Below, piece by piece: positions 7,440 to 14,256 of a stretch of DNA of 14,256 nucleotides. The stretch's first letter is position 1. Each line of letters begins with the position of its first letter. The translations under genes and the position numbers were made by a program. The stretch lies in assembly GCA_028565635.1 (NCBI GenBank), contig JAOXYB010033407.1, positions 1-14,256 on the forward strand, in the 5' to 3' direction. This stretch comes from Phoronis ovalis. Its lineage: Eukaryota > Phoronida > Phoronidae. Under the pieces are notes generated by a model. It ran no database searches, had not been told where the DNA came from, and saw only the letters and a program-made list of their open reading frames with translations.

Positions 7440-8455
7440 TTGTATATTTGTTGGAAAATAAAAAGAAATAGCTGTACTGTTGTTCTAATTGTGTTGTAAG
7501 CTGGAGGTTTTGACATGTGGTCATCACGAAACCTACAGGGTGACCAGAAATAAATGTGTCATTTAAAATTTTATAAAAGTTTGTATTTTCCAAATAAAGT
7601 ACACAATTGAATATTATGACATTAATAAAAATTCTGAACAGTACTTGCATTGTTTTTTACTTTTTTGTTAACTATAGCATTTTTGAGATTTTAAGCCTGA
7701 AAAAATGTAATAACGGGTATACTTCATTGATATGGTTATATTCCGAAATGTAGTATTTTATGATTGAATTACTTTATAGAAATTAAATGTAACCAAGAAA
7801 TCTTAAAATGTTATATGAAATTTTTTAAATGTTTAATTTTGTATCTGGAAAAATCCAAGATGTTCTTAGAATTTTATTCTTTCCAATAAATAGGTTATAT
7901 AAATGAAAAATTGCTGTTTAACAGGCATGTGTACAAAAGATTTATTTAATGACAGTGTCTATGTCATTACTGAGTTACGATTACTCAGTAATGACATAGA
8001 CACTTCCCAAAATAAATTTGAATTGAGGCAGAATTTTTTTTTTTTTAAAAGCTGGATTAATGAAAAAAATGACATCCACCTACTTGCAGCATATCTATCA
8101 AAATACCAAAAATGTTAAAAATATTGAAATGTTTCAAAACTAATCTATTAACATTTTACACTCAACGTACGACTATAATATAAGCCAGGGCAGAAAAGCA
8201 GTGCTCATTACTCCAAAAAATTGAAATCTCATTACCATTTAATATCAGGAGGGTATAAGAATAGCATCGTAAAATTAAATAGTAGACATACGCCAAGCTA
8301 AGTTAATATTGCAAAGGTGATACCATTAATATTATTTTTATACCTCGTTTTCTGATTATTAACCAGAATTCTTCAAGTATTTAAAACTTTGCGCATTTAT
8401 TTGTGGTCACATTTATGTGAATTCAAATTTTTTAAATCCTGCCTCACTTACATCA
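7440..8455. mobile_element. Private insertion of about 1 kb in intron 1 of copy 2
   Basis: Copy 1 goes straight from the block near 4320 to the GTGATGAACCAC block; copy 2 has about 1 kb in between. It is very AT-rich, contains ACAGGGTGACCAGAAATAA near 7538-7556 (similar to some DNA-transposon ends) and a perfect hairpin at 7954-8004. I see no transposase and no matched terminal repeats, so its nature and exact limits are uncertain. Confidence 0.4.
7954..8004. repeat. Perfect 22-bp inverted repeat, 7-base loop
   Basis: Positions 7954-7975 (AGTGTCTATGTCATTACTGA and two more bases) and 7983-8004 are exact reverse complements around TACGATT. There is no mismatch, although the surrounding DNA has diverged. 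The arms are not low in complexity. Confidence 0.95.
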
Positions 8456-8708
8456 CAAACCACAATTTTCATGTGATGAACCACTTTTTCACACAATACC
8501 TTTGACCCACAGCTATCCCTGACAACATACTGTGTTTGCTCTGCGAGTCAAATATTTGAATACTAGTGAAAAACAGGTTCTTTTATATGGGAAACAAAGT
8601 TAGCAAATTTGGAACTGCAGTTAACATTTCAGCTTTTATGTTCTCGTATAAGTATGGTAGCTAAGTTTGTTATTACTCATTGTCAGTTAATGTCAATTTT
8701 TATTTCAG

Positions 8709-8842
8709 ATAAGATGAAATAGAATTTGTAACTGATTTTTGCGTATTAGTGGATAAACTTGAATTGAGTGGATTTGTAGTCAGTTGGCAGCATGAAGATG
8801 GCTACAGCAAACTTCTAGATGTATTTACAATTTTACTTTCAG
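8709..8842 (+). repeat. Broken 134-bp tandem copy of the first part of exon 2 (copy 2)
   Basis: The unit starts after TTTTTATTTCAG and resembles the first part of exon 2. Its first codon is TAA where the intact exon has CCA, but the rest is open and close to the real protein (VTDFCVLVDKLELSGFVVSW, then HEDGYSKLLDVF). It runs into the polypyrimidine tract and acceptor of the next unit and has no donor. Because both segmental copies have such a unit, the exon-2 duplication is probably older than the segmental one. Confidence 0.85.
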
Positions 8843-9019
8843 ACCAGCTGAAACAGAAGGTGTTACTGACTTTTGGGCATTAATGGATAAACTAGAAAAT
8901 AAAGGATATGCAGTCAGTTGGCAGCACGGGGACGGCTACAGCAAACTTATAGATATATTTAATACAGTTAACTTACCTAAGATTGTGGAACTTATACAAG
9001 AGTGTGAAAATAGAAGCAG
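8843..9019 (+). CDS. DED-like module 2, exon 2, with 11-bp deletion near its end
   Basis: The acceptor TTTTACTTTCAG ends at 8842, and the donor GTATGA starts at 9020. Joined to exon 1 it stays open and encodes TDFWALMDKLENKGYAVSW, DGYSKLIDIF and PKIVELIQECE, the second half of a DED-like fold. Compared with module 1, 11 bases are missing just before the donor, so the exon ends in phase 2, not phase 1. Splicing to the acceptor at 11030 would then give three codons and a stop. Reading through the donor gives a stop at 9045-9047. The module may therefore end the protein, or it may be decaying. As in module 1, the RxDL motif is absent (NLPKIVEL). Confidence 0.6.
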
Positions 9020-9029
9020 GTATGACGTT

Positions 9030-9546
9030 TTAACCTTGAAGTCATAACACACCAGTACCCAATTTCATAGTTTGAAGCACGAACATTTTTAATTATTAGA
9101 TTAGTATAACAATCAGCTATCAAATAGTTATCACTCAAATTACTATTCTCAGTAATCTTGTAGAGGACATGCAACATGTTCCTGTACCATACCATTTTCG
9201 TACGCAAGCAAAAAATAATTAGAATTTAAAACTGTTGAATGTATTGTGGTGAATTTAGAACATGTGATATGCTTATATTCTCCTACCTCAATAAAAACTA
9301 CATTGCATTGAGATTTGAAGTATACTAAGAATGTCTTTCTATGTGTGTCTTATTTAAAAAAATGATTTGGTGCAATTCAGTGTAATTATATTGTACTGCC
9401 ACCTAGTGGGTCATATTGTGTAAATCATTTGGACTGCAAGAATAGTGTTCAAAGTATAATTAATTTATTAATACGTTATTACTGATTAAATTAACAGGCA
9501 TGTGTACAAAAGAATTTATAAAATACTGTGTCATTTCTGAAATTTT
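9030..9546 (+). other. Downstream DNA conserved with copy 1
   Basis: This aligns with 5030-5304 and then, after the gap corresponding to the copy-1 insertion, with 5755-5910, including CACCTAGTGGGTCATATTGT near 9400. No coding frame is supported. Confidence 0.55.
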
Positions 9547-9774
9547 TAATCTTTTGGGAATTGTAAGATTTGGTAAATTACTGCTTGTATTCTTGAAAAT
9601 TACCTGCAGGTAGTTCGTTCAATATTAAATTTCTCAATCGTATTTATAGTATGCAGCATATAAGGGAATTTTAAATTTTTTCCTTTGGCAAATTGCTGCT
9701 TATATTCTTGGAAACTACTAGCAGGTAATTTATTCAATATCAAATGTCTCAATCGTATATGCTGCATGATACAT
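9547..9774. repeat. Tandem duplication of about 115 bp
   Basis: The blocks near 9547-9660 and 9661-9774 share CTGCTT(G/A)TATTCTTG, CAGGTA, TTCAATAT and TCTCAATCGTAT. Copy 1 has a single version near 5960-6010 (CTGCTTGTATTCTTAG, CTAGCAGGTAA), so the doubling came after the segmental duplication. Confidence 0.7.
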
Positions 9775-10690
9775 TTTCTGGGTTTTTTACGATATCTTTA
9801 AGACAGTAACAGTTACTTTATCCTTTAACACCAAAGAATTGGAGAAAATTACAATAGGATTGACTTCCAGATAATATTATGCATGACTACAGTAATATCG
9901 TAATTGTTAAAAAAGAATCTAGGATCATTCATAATGTGGCATGCATGCTGTATTTATATCTATATCAGTAGCATTTGCTTGTAATGTTCTACCCTGTATT
10001 TTAGATCCGTACAGAAATCAGATTTTGTGATTTGGTATTTTCTCAGAAATATACTGTACAGTATTATTTCTTGTTTTTGTGGAATTAGCCAATCGGCATT
10101 CAGTATTTCCAAACATATTTCACAGCATCGGCTGGTGTCGTAACGAGTTACATGTTCTGTAAGACACATGCTGGAGTGATATTGTTCAAGCAATTTTATA
10201 TGCAGTCACTGTACACTGAAAAGGCTTCTTAAGTCTCCAATTTTTTGTCACTTTAATGTATTTTTCCTGAGTTATACCATGAAATATTTCCGAATTATCC
10301 AACAGCTACTATGTCTGTTAATACTGCCTTTTAAGTTTTGAAATCAGTTTAAGGACAGGTGTTTTTTTTCAATTCCGGGAGGTGCTTACATTCACCGTAG
10401 ACACGTTAATGTGATATTGTTCAGGGAATTTTGTACTCAAAGCTGTTTAAGCAACAATGTTTAAGGTTTTTGGGATCTATAAAAATCTATTCGCCTGTTT
10501 AAAGTGTGAACTAAAACAAATACTGTCCAAGTAACTAGGCACTATTGCAAAATAGTGTTCGAAAAAGTGTTTATTGGCCAATAAACATTTTTTCGAACAC
10601 TATTTTGCTATAGTGCCCAGTTACTTCAACACTGTTTGTATAATGTGCGATTTAGATTATAAATATCGCCATTAGTGCAAAATAAACTTG
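9775..10690. mobile_element. Private insertion of about 0.9 kb in copy 2
   Basis: Copy 1 passes directly from the CTAGCAGGTAA block to TCAGTGTATT-TCAAACTGAAATATCTGTGCT; copy 2 reaches the latter only near 10714. Inside are an imperfect internal repeat (GTGATATTGTTCA near 10174 and 10411) and the 98-bp palindrome at 10529-10626. No protein is recognised. It could be one non-autonomous element or several nested ones. Confidence 0.4.
10529..10626. repeat. 98-bp near-perfect palindrome (49-bp arms, no spacer)
   Basis: Arms 10529-10577 and 10578-10626 are reverse complements with only three mismatches, meeting at TTGGCCAA with no loop. Within each arm a second small hairpin exists (CACTATT..AATAGTG). 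ACTGT flanks both sides (about 10523-10527 and 10630-10634), possibly a short target duplication. It fits a fold-back mini-element or a hairpin RNA source. Confidence 0.93.
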
Positions 10691-11030
10691 AATCTCAAAT
10701 AGTAAATAATGTTTCAGTGTATTTTCAAACTGAAATATCTGTGCTTACTCTTTACTTCATTTACTTTATCGAATGTCTGCGATAACTGTAGAAAATACAA
10801 TTAAGATGCTTGCATATGACACAGCGGGATAAAGGCCTAACATGAGCCAGACCAATACTTGTACTTCTATTCAGTACTTGGTGCTTACATAATTATCTAG
10901 TACATTTTCCCAATACTTTCTCACAAAGAAGTGAAAAATCTTGGCATGTATTTTGCGTGACAAACCAGCTTTCTCCTTAGTGAAATAAATTATTGTGTGA
11001 ATACTAATAAATCTATTATTTTTATTCCAG

Positions 11031-11040
11031 GAAAGAGTGA
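11031..11040 (+). CDS. Candidate exon 3 of module 2 (three codons and stop)
   Basis: The acceptor TTTTTATTCCAG ends at 11030 and aligns with that of copy 1 at 6300. In the phase left by exon 2, one base completes a codon, then two codons and TGA at 11038-11040 follow. An alternative phase-0 reading runs on to 11147 and contains VNEVWLSTAFKLLDIM, but no partner exon supports it. Confidence 0.2.
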
Positions 11041-11112
11041 ATGAAGTTTGGTTATCAACTGCTTTTAAGTTGCTTGATATCATGCCAGCTCTAAAAAACA
11101 GACATTTGATAT

Positions 11113-11406
11113 GCATGTACATATACATATCCAAGAAGATTCAATAACTATCAGATACAAGATACAGCAACCTGGGAACACTGCATGTACATATATACAT
11201 ATCCAAGAAGATTCAACAACTATCAGATATTAGATACGACAACCTGGGAACACGGCATGTACATATAATATACATATCCAAGAAGATTCAATAACTATCA
11301 GATACAAGATACGGCAACCTGGGAACACTGCATGTACATATATACATATCCAAGAAGATTCAATAACTATCAGATACAAGATACGACAATCTGGGAACAC
11401 TGCATG
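11113..11406. repeat. Four tandem repeats of about 72 bp
   Basis: Units begin with GCATGTACATATA at 11113, 11183, 11255 and 11330 (70, 72, 75 and 72 bp), followed by a partial GCATG at 11402. Each holds CATATCCAAGAAGATTCAA, ACTATCAGATA and CTGGGAACAC. Length differences come from the TA-rich part. The high similarity points to a young minisatellite. Confidence 0.95.
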
Positions 11407-11891
11407 GTTTAAACCAAGCTTGCATAATGATGTAATATTTCACCAAAGAATCTTTTTATTGATGTACAAAAACATTTTTAACATAAAAACACGCATTAGA
11501 TGGTGCCATGGATTCAAGTTAAAACATTTCACTGTTAGTTTTGCAAGACGAACAAGCATATAAAACAAACATTTTAATAGAAACTTAATTTCTTACTTTA
11601 AAGTAATATGTACTGCAACCGAGAACAAAAATCCTTCTCTTGCATTTTATTATAGTCAGGGAAACATGGGCATATCCGATAAATGTTACCTTACTTTACG
11701 AATCTTGACCTTGAGAAGTAGGTCAAATGTCAATCCCAATCTTTGACATTGTATTTGGTGTTTTGCTATACATATGTAAAACTTAATGGAACTACTTCAG
11801 AAAATGCACTGCCAAGATACAAATCAGGGATACAAACCACAATATGATGTAATCCTATGGATGTGATGGGATATGGAAAATGTCCAGTAAA
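11407..11891. other. AT-rich sequence without a recognised gene
   Basis: No supported frame, RNA or repeat was found on either strand. Short features such as GACCTTGAGAAGTAGGTCA near 11707 are not enough for a call. Confidence 0.5.
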
Positions 11892-12172
11892 AATCTAAGA
11901 TGGACAAATGCAATTAAACTGTGATTAACTGTAAACAAACATGTGCAAATATGATGTGTGTAATCTAAGATGCAATTAAACTATGATTAACAATCAACAA
12001 ATTATGCAGAAAAAAATGATTAATTCAAGTTGGATAAATGCAATTGAACTGTGATTGACTGTAAGCTAACAGTGCAAATATTGATGTTTGTAATCTAAGA
12101 TGGACAAATGCAATTAAACTATGATTAAATGTAAACTAACATGCAAAAAAATGATGTTTTAATCTAAATGCA
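11892..12172. repeat. Four-and-a-bit tandem repeats of about 70 bp
   Basis: Units start at 11892, 11962, 12022 and 12092 (AATCTAAGATGGACAAATGC type), with a partial fifth at 12161. Each has CAATTAAACT, TGATTAA and ATGATGT or similar. The unit at 11962 lacks GGACAAAT, which explains its 60-bp length. It is more diverged than the 72-bp array. Confidence 0.88.
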
Positions 12173-12520
12173 CCTGACCTTTGTTGATTGACTATGTACG
12201 GTCCACTTCCTAAACCTGTACTAAATGATGCCCTTTGCTTTGAACAATGTTACTAGTGCTGATACATAGCCTACAATTAACCGGTTGCAGATCAAGGTTT
12301 CTACTCATAACAGTTAATGTTCTTTTTATATAAATCCTTTTATGATATTACCCCTGTATCCATTTGTGGTATGCTGAAAGTATATACTAAAACTGTTAAA
12401 ATATAGTCTATATGTCTTTGATTAGACAAATGTTTGACCTAGGTCTGGCCCAGGGCTCTCATTCTTTATTTAAAGTGAATATATATGTTCCACCTCATGA
12501 GCCCTTTTTTCAGCCTTGGT
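12173..12520. other. Spacer without a recognised gene
   Basis: Nothing supported on either strand. The open frame that begins near 12412 is an effect of the T-rich repeat downstream. Confidence 0.5.
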
Positions 12521-12521
12521 G

Positions 12522-12783
12522 TTTACCATATGGGATATTATTTTTATGCTTATTTGACAATTTTTACCATGGAGGTGTTTTTGCAAATATCTTTTTTACC
12601 ATGGTGAAAAAAAAATATGTAGATACTGCCAATTAAAAACTCACCATGCTAACTGTAACTACATTGTTTGCCACAGATTATACTTTTCTTGTACCATGGG
12701 TATGGGTTTTGCAAATAGGTTTTTACCATGGTGTATATTTTTGGAAAGCAATTTTTACCATGGGTTTGGTTTTTTACCTGGGA
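12522..12783. repeat. Decayed array of TTTTACCATGG motifs
   Basis: ACCATGG lies at 12566, 12598, 12693, 12725 and 12757, usually after a run of T. The gaps are 32, 95, 32 and 32 bp, so about 32 bp or close to three times that. Weaker forms are at 12525 (ACCATATGG) and 12776 (ACCTGGG). The motif is partly palindromic (CCATGG, and TTTTTTACCATGGTGAAAAA near 12594). The long frames here, with repeated FYHG and IFTM peptides, are by-products. Confidence 0.75.
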
Positions 12784-12901
12784 CCTCACACCCCTACCAA
12801 GTTTTTGTCAAGTACCTTTTCCCCCTGGCCTATAGGTCACATCTTTAGTACAGTACGTTGTCTTGACCAATAAAATAATGTCTTTTATACGGTTGTTAAT
12901 T

Positions 12902-12913
12902 AGCACATGTGCT
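12902..12913. repeat. 12-bp perfect palindrome AGCACATGTGCT
   Basis: This is an exact self-complementary sequence with a CACATGTG core (an E-box-like CANNTG). It is too short to be more than a note. Confidence 0.4.
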
Positions 12914-12982
12914 GGCATTTGAGCATTTAAAATTTTAACCCACAATGCAATATTTTTCGTAATGCAAGAAGCTAGAAGGGCC

Positions 12983-13309
12983 GGCAGTCAATATGAAGTG
13001 GCTACCTATTGAAAGCAAAATTCCAAAATTGGTTTTAAAAAAATTAAGCCCCTAACGAAGTGAAATTCTGCAAAAAATACATCCTTAAGGAAGTTTTTTG
13101 AAATACACCCCTAAGAAAGTGACTTTTGGGAAAAACACTCCTAATGAAGTGTCAAACCTCCAAAAAAACACTCGTTTTCGTGATTTTAGCCAAAAAACAG
13201 ACTCGATCTGAGTGCGTAATTAACACGCGTTACGCACCGGCGATTCGAAAATATACCTTTCACACGAAATTTTGTTGGAGCATGCGTACCCACTTTCATA
13301 TTGACTGCC
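12983..13309. mobile_element. Short element with inverted ends, MITE-like
   Basis: The left end (GGCAGTCAATATGAAGTGG, 12983-13006) and right end (CCACTTTCATATTGACTGCC, 13286-13309) are inverted copies with about three differences over 24 bp. The 327-bp body holds a short tandem repeat and no protein. The left flank ends in GGGCC and the right flank is a C run, so no target duplication can be read. A non-autonomous DNA transposon is the simplest view. Confidence 0.55.
13049..13175. repeat. Tandem repeat of about 30 bp (CCCCTAANGAAGTG type)
   Basis: Four imperfect units are centred on CCCCTAACGAAGTG (13049), CCTTAAGGAAGT (13083), CCCCTAAGAAAGTG (13108) and CTCCTAATGAAGTG (13138), separated by A- or T-rich links. 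Together they form the core of the MITE-like element. Confidence 0.75.
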
Positions 13310-13319
13310 CCCCCCCCCC
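13308..13319. repeat. Run of 12 C
   Basis: A mononucleotide run at the right end of the MITE-like element. Such runs are prone to length change and sequencing error. Confidence 0.9.
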
Positions 13320-13489
13320 AGGAGCTAGTCGAAGCAGAAAATGTTGCTTTCAATCAAGTTTTTTTCCAGGATTCTTGCATCAATTTTGTTTTTAATGTGA
13401 GTGGAAGTACTCCTCAAAAAACAGACCATTCTCAAATTCTGATTCGCGATTTTTATTTCTGTCAATGTTTGATTAAGTATCTCGAACGA

Positions 13490-13521
13490 CCAATAGGAGT
13501 CTCATAATCGGCGACCACGTG
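13490..13521 (+). promoter_or_regulatory. CCAAT and CACGTG motifs before a short frame
   Basis: CCAAT is at 13490-13494 and the E-box CACGTG at 13516-13521, 8 bases before an ATG at 13529. The stretch is richer in GC and CpG than the surroundings, as is common for animal promoters. No TATA box is evident. Confidence 0.3.
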
Positions 13522-13528
13522 AGCCATA

Positions 13529-13702
13529 ATGCAGCTCTACATCCGGCGTAGGTCCAAAGGTCAAACTCAAAGTGCCAAAGTTAAGTCTGTGCATGCAGGG
13601 ATCGCTCGGTCACTTGCACTACAGCTTGTAGCAGATGAGGGGAAAATTGAAACTGTCAATTACTCAAATGCGAATTACTCTACTAAGAGGTATGCACTAT
13701 AA
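13529..13702 (+). CDS. Hypothetical 57-codon frame, possible first coding exon
   Basis: ATG at 13529 has A at -3 and an in-frame TGA just upstream (13520-13522). The frame runs to TAA at 13700-13702. The product has an arginine/lysine-rich start (MQLYIRRRSKGQ) and a balanced middle (HAGIARSLALQLVADEGKIE), unlike the low-complexity frames nearby. A donor-like AAGAG/GTATGC at 13689/13690 could end a first exon in phase 2. The basic, hydroxylated start could be a mitochondrial targeting peptide, but this is a guess. I do not recognise the family. Against it: short length, no visible second exon, and repeats on both sides. Confidence 0.35.
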   Translation: MQLYIRRRSKGQTQSAKVKSVHAGIARSLALQLVADEGKIETVNYSNANYSTKRYAL

Positions 13703-13851
13703 TGGAAGAAGAATTCATCATTGAGGTTTGTGCAGGGATATTGTGTTAAATATGTTGAGATTTTACTCTTCTTTGGCAGTTCTAGGGAGGCAACTAAAAC
13801 GCGAAATCAACACGACAACAGTGGACCCGCATAGGCATAGAGCCTTAGAGG
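13703..13851. other. Spacer without a recognised gene
   Basis: No supported feature. TTTACTCTTCTTTGGCAG near 13762-13779 is a good acceptor-like site that could belong to the preceding candidate exon, but the frame after it soon stops. Confidence 0.35.
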
Positions 13852-14163
13852 CCCGGGAAGGTACTCATTTACTTTTTGGTGGGAGTGGGCAGCCCAGTTG
13901 AAGATTTGGATTGTATACTTCTTACTGTTTTTTTTGTATTGCTACCATAAAGAAATTCCAAAAGTTTGGATTACTGCCCACTTCTTTTACAGCAAATAAT
14001 TTGCCTTAATTTTAGGTTTGTATCCCGGGGGGCTCACTTGAAAAAAGTCGGGTACCCATGCTCGTCCGTAGGGTGCAAATTAAGCCCGGGGTGGTACTCA
14101 AGTTATTTTTTGGTGGGGGTGTGCAGCCGAGTTGAAAATTTTGGATTGTATACTTCTTACTGT
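13852..14163 (+). repeat. Two copies of a GC-rich repeat, 233 bp apart
   Basis: 13852-13929 and 14085-14163 share CCCGGG, GGTACTCA, TTTTTGGTGGG, GCAGCC and the 20-base GGATTGTATACTTCTTACTG. A third CCCGGGG at 14024-14030 followed by GGCTCACTTGAAAA suggests a longer element whose parts repeat. No protein is encoded. Confidence 0.8.
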
Positions 14164-14181
14164 ATAGTTTTGGATTGTAAC

Positions 14182-14256
14182 CTAGGTGTCAACATTTCTC
14201 AGGATTTGAAGTGGAATAAACACGTTCAAGAAACAGCTAAGAAAGCCAACTGTGCA
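14182..14256 (+). pseudogene. C-terminal part of a non-LTR retrotransposon reverse transcriptase (runs off the edge)
   Basis: The 25 codons to the window end read LGVNISQDLKWNKHVQETAK and then KAN. This is the LGV-I--DL-W--H motif that follows the palm of CR1, L2 and Jockey-type reverse transcriptases and leads into their thumb. The match starts abruptly after the GC-rich repeat, so the element is 5'-truncated, as is usual for LINE copies. Whether the rest is intact lies outside the window. Confidence 0.75.

Larger units (their letters stand above)
6965..11045 (+). repeat. Segmental duplication, copy 2 (DED-like module 2)
   Basis: This is collinear with 3940-6312 but longer. The start of exon 1 is 3016 bp after that of copy 1. 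The extra length comes mainly from two insertions, about 7440-8455 in intron 1 and about 9775-10690 before the exon-3 block. The pair looks old: introns align only in blocks, while exons keep their frame. Confidence 0.85.

Noticed and set aside
7348-7650. Minus-strand frame of 100 codons
   Set aside because: AT-driven composition, crosses the junction between duplicated and inserted DNA, no recognisable domain.
10871-11134. Minus-strand frame of 87 codons
   Set aside because: Spans the intron block, the exon-3 acceptor and the start of the 72-bp array; no counterpart in copy 1.
11031-11150. Phase-0 exon with VNEVWLSTAFKLLDIM
   Set aside because: No upstream exon ends in phase 0 here, and the frame runs into the tandem array; kept only as an alternative.
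11113-12172. CRISPR-like array
   Set aside because: Units are head-to-tail repeats without unique spacers, in eukaryotic DNA: minisatellites.
12412-12873. Two adjacent + strand frames with repeated FYHG/IFTM peptides
   Set aside because: The peptide repeats simply reflect the TTTTACCATGG array; no independent coding evidence.
13126-13507. Overlapping + strand frames of 89 and 68 codons
   Set aside because: They cross the MITE-like element and a C run, overlap in different frames and show no domain.
1-14256. tRNA or rRNA genes
   Set aside because: I looked for tRNA B-box-like motifs and rRNA-like blocks on both strands and saw none convincing; a covariance-model scan would settle it.

Overview
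The window looks like nuclear DNA of an invertebrate animal, probably aquatic: it is AT-rich, has GT-AG introns, a decayed Ty3/Gypsy element, the edge of a non-LTR retrotransposon, and many short tandem repeats and palindromes. There is no bacterial gene layout, no tRNA or rRNA that I could recognise, and no CRISPR array. The exact phylum cannot be read from the sequence; the aquatic-invertebrate guess is an inference from the style of the Gypsy element and repeats.

Layout. 1-2560: 3' part of a dead Ty3/Gypsy element on the + strand. Its integrase tail lies BEFORE reverse transcriptase and RNase H, the Gmr1-like order. It is followed by a polypurine tract and a probable 3' LTR holding a 52-bp tandem repeat. 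2726-3361: unrecognised reading frames with plausible splice sites. 3940-6312 and 6965-11045: two diverged copies of one genomic segment. Each copy carries a death-effector-domain-like (DED-like) module split over two exons (3998-4133 + 4830-5017; 7014-7164 + 8843-9019), plus a candidate short last exon (6301-6368; 11031-11040). Intron phases agree between the copies. In front of each intact second exon lie one or two 134-135-bp tandem copies of that exon's first half, broken by stop codons. Copy 2 also has two private insertions of about 0.9-1 kb, each with a striking palindrome (7954-8004; 10529-10626).

11113-13310: mostly repeats, namely a 72-bp array, a 70-bp array, a decayed array of TTTTACCATGG motifs, and a 327-bp element with inverted ends. 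13480-13703: a more GC-rich stretch with CCAAT, CACGTG and a 57-codon frame, possibly the first exon of a gene. 13852-14163: two copies of a GC-rich repeat 233 bp apart. 14182-14256: start of a non-LTR reverse transcriptase tail running off the right edge.

How parts work together. The only part that looks like a host gene system is the tandem DED-like locus. DED proteins are adaptors and caspase partners in cell death and immune signalling. Whether the two modules form one tandem-DED protein, two genes, or one gene plus a relic cannot be settled here. Module 2 has an 11-bp deletion that changes the phase of its last splice site. All alignments are by eye.
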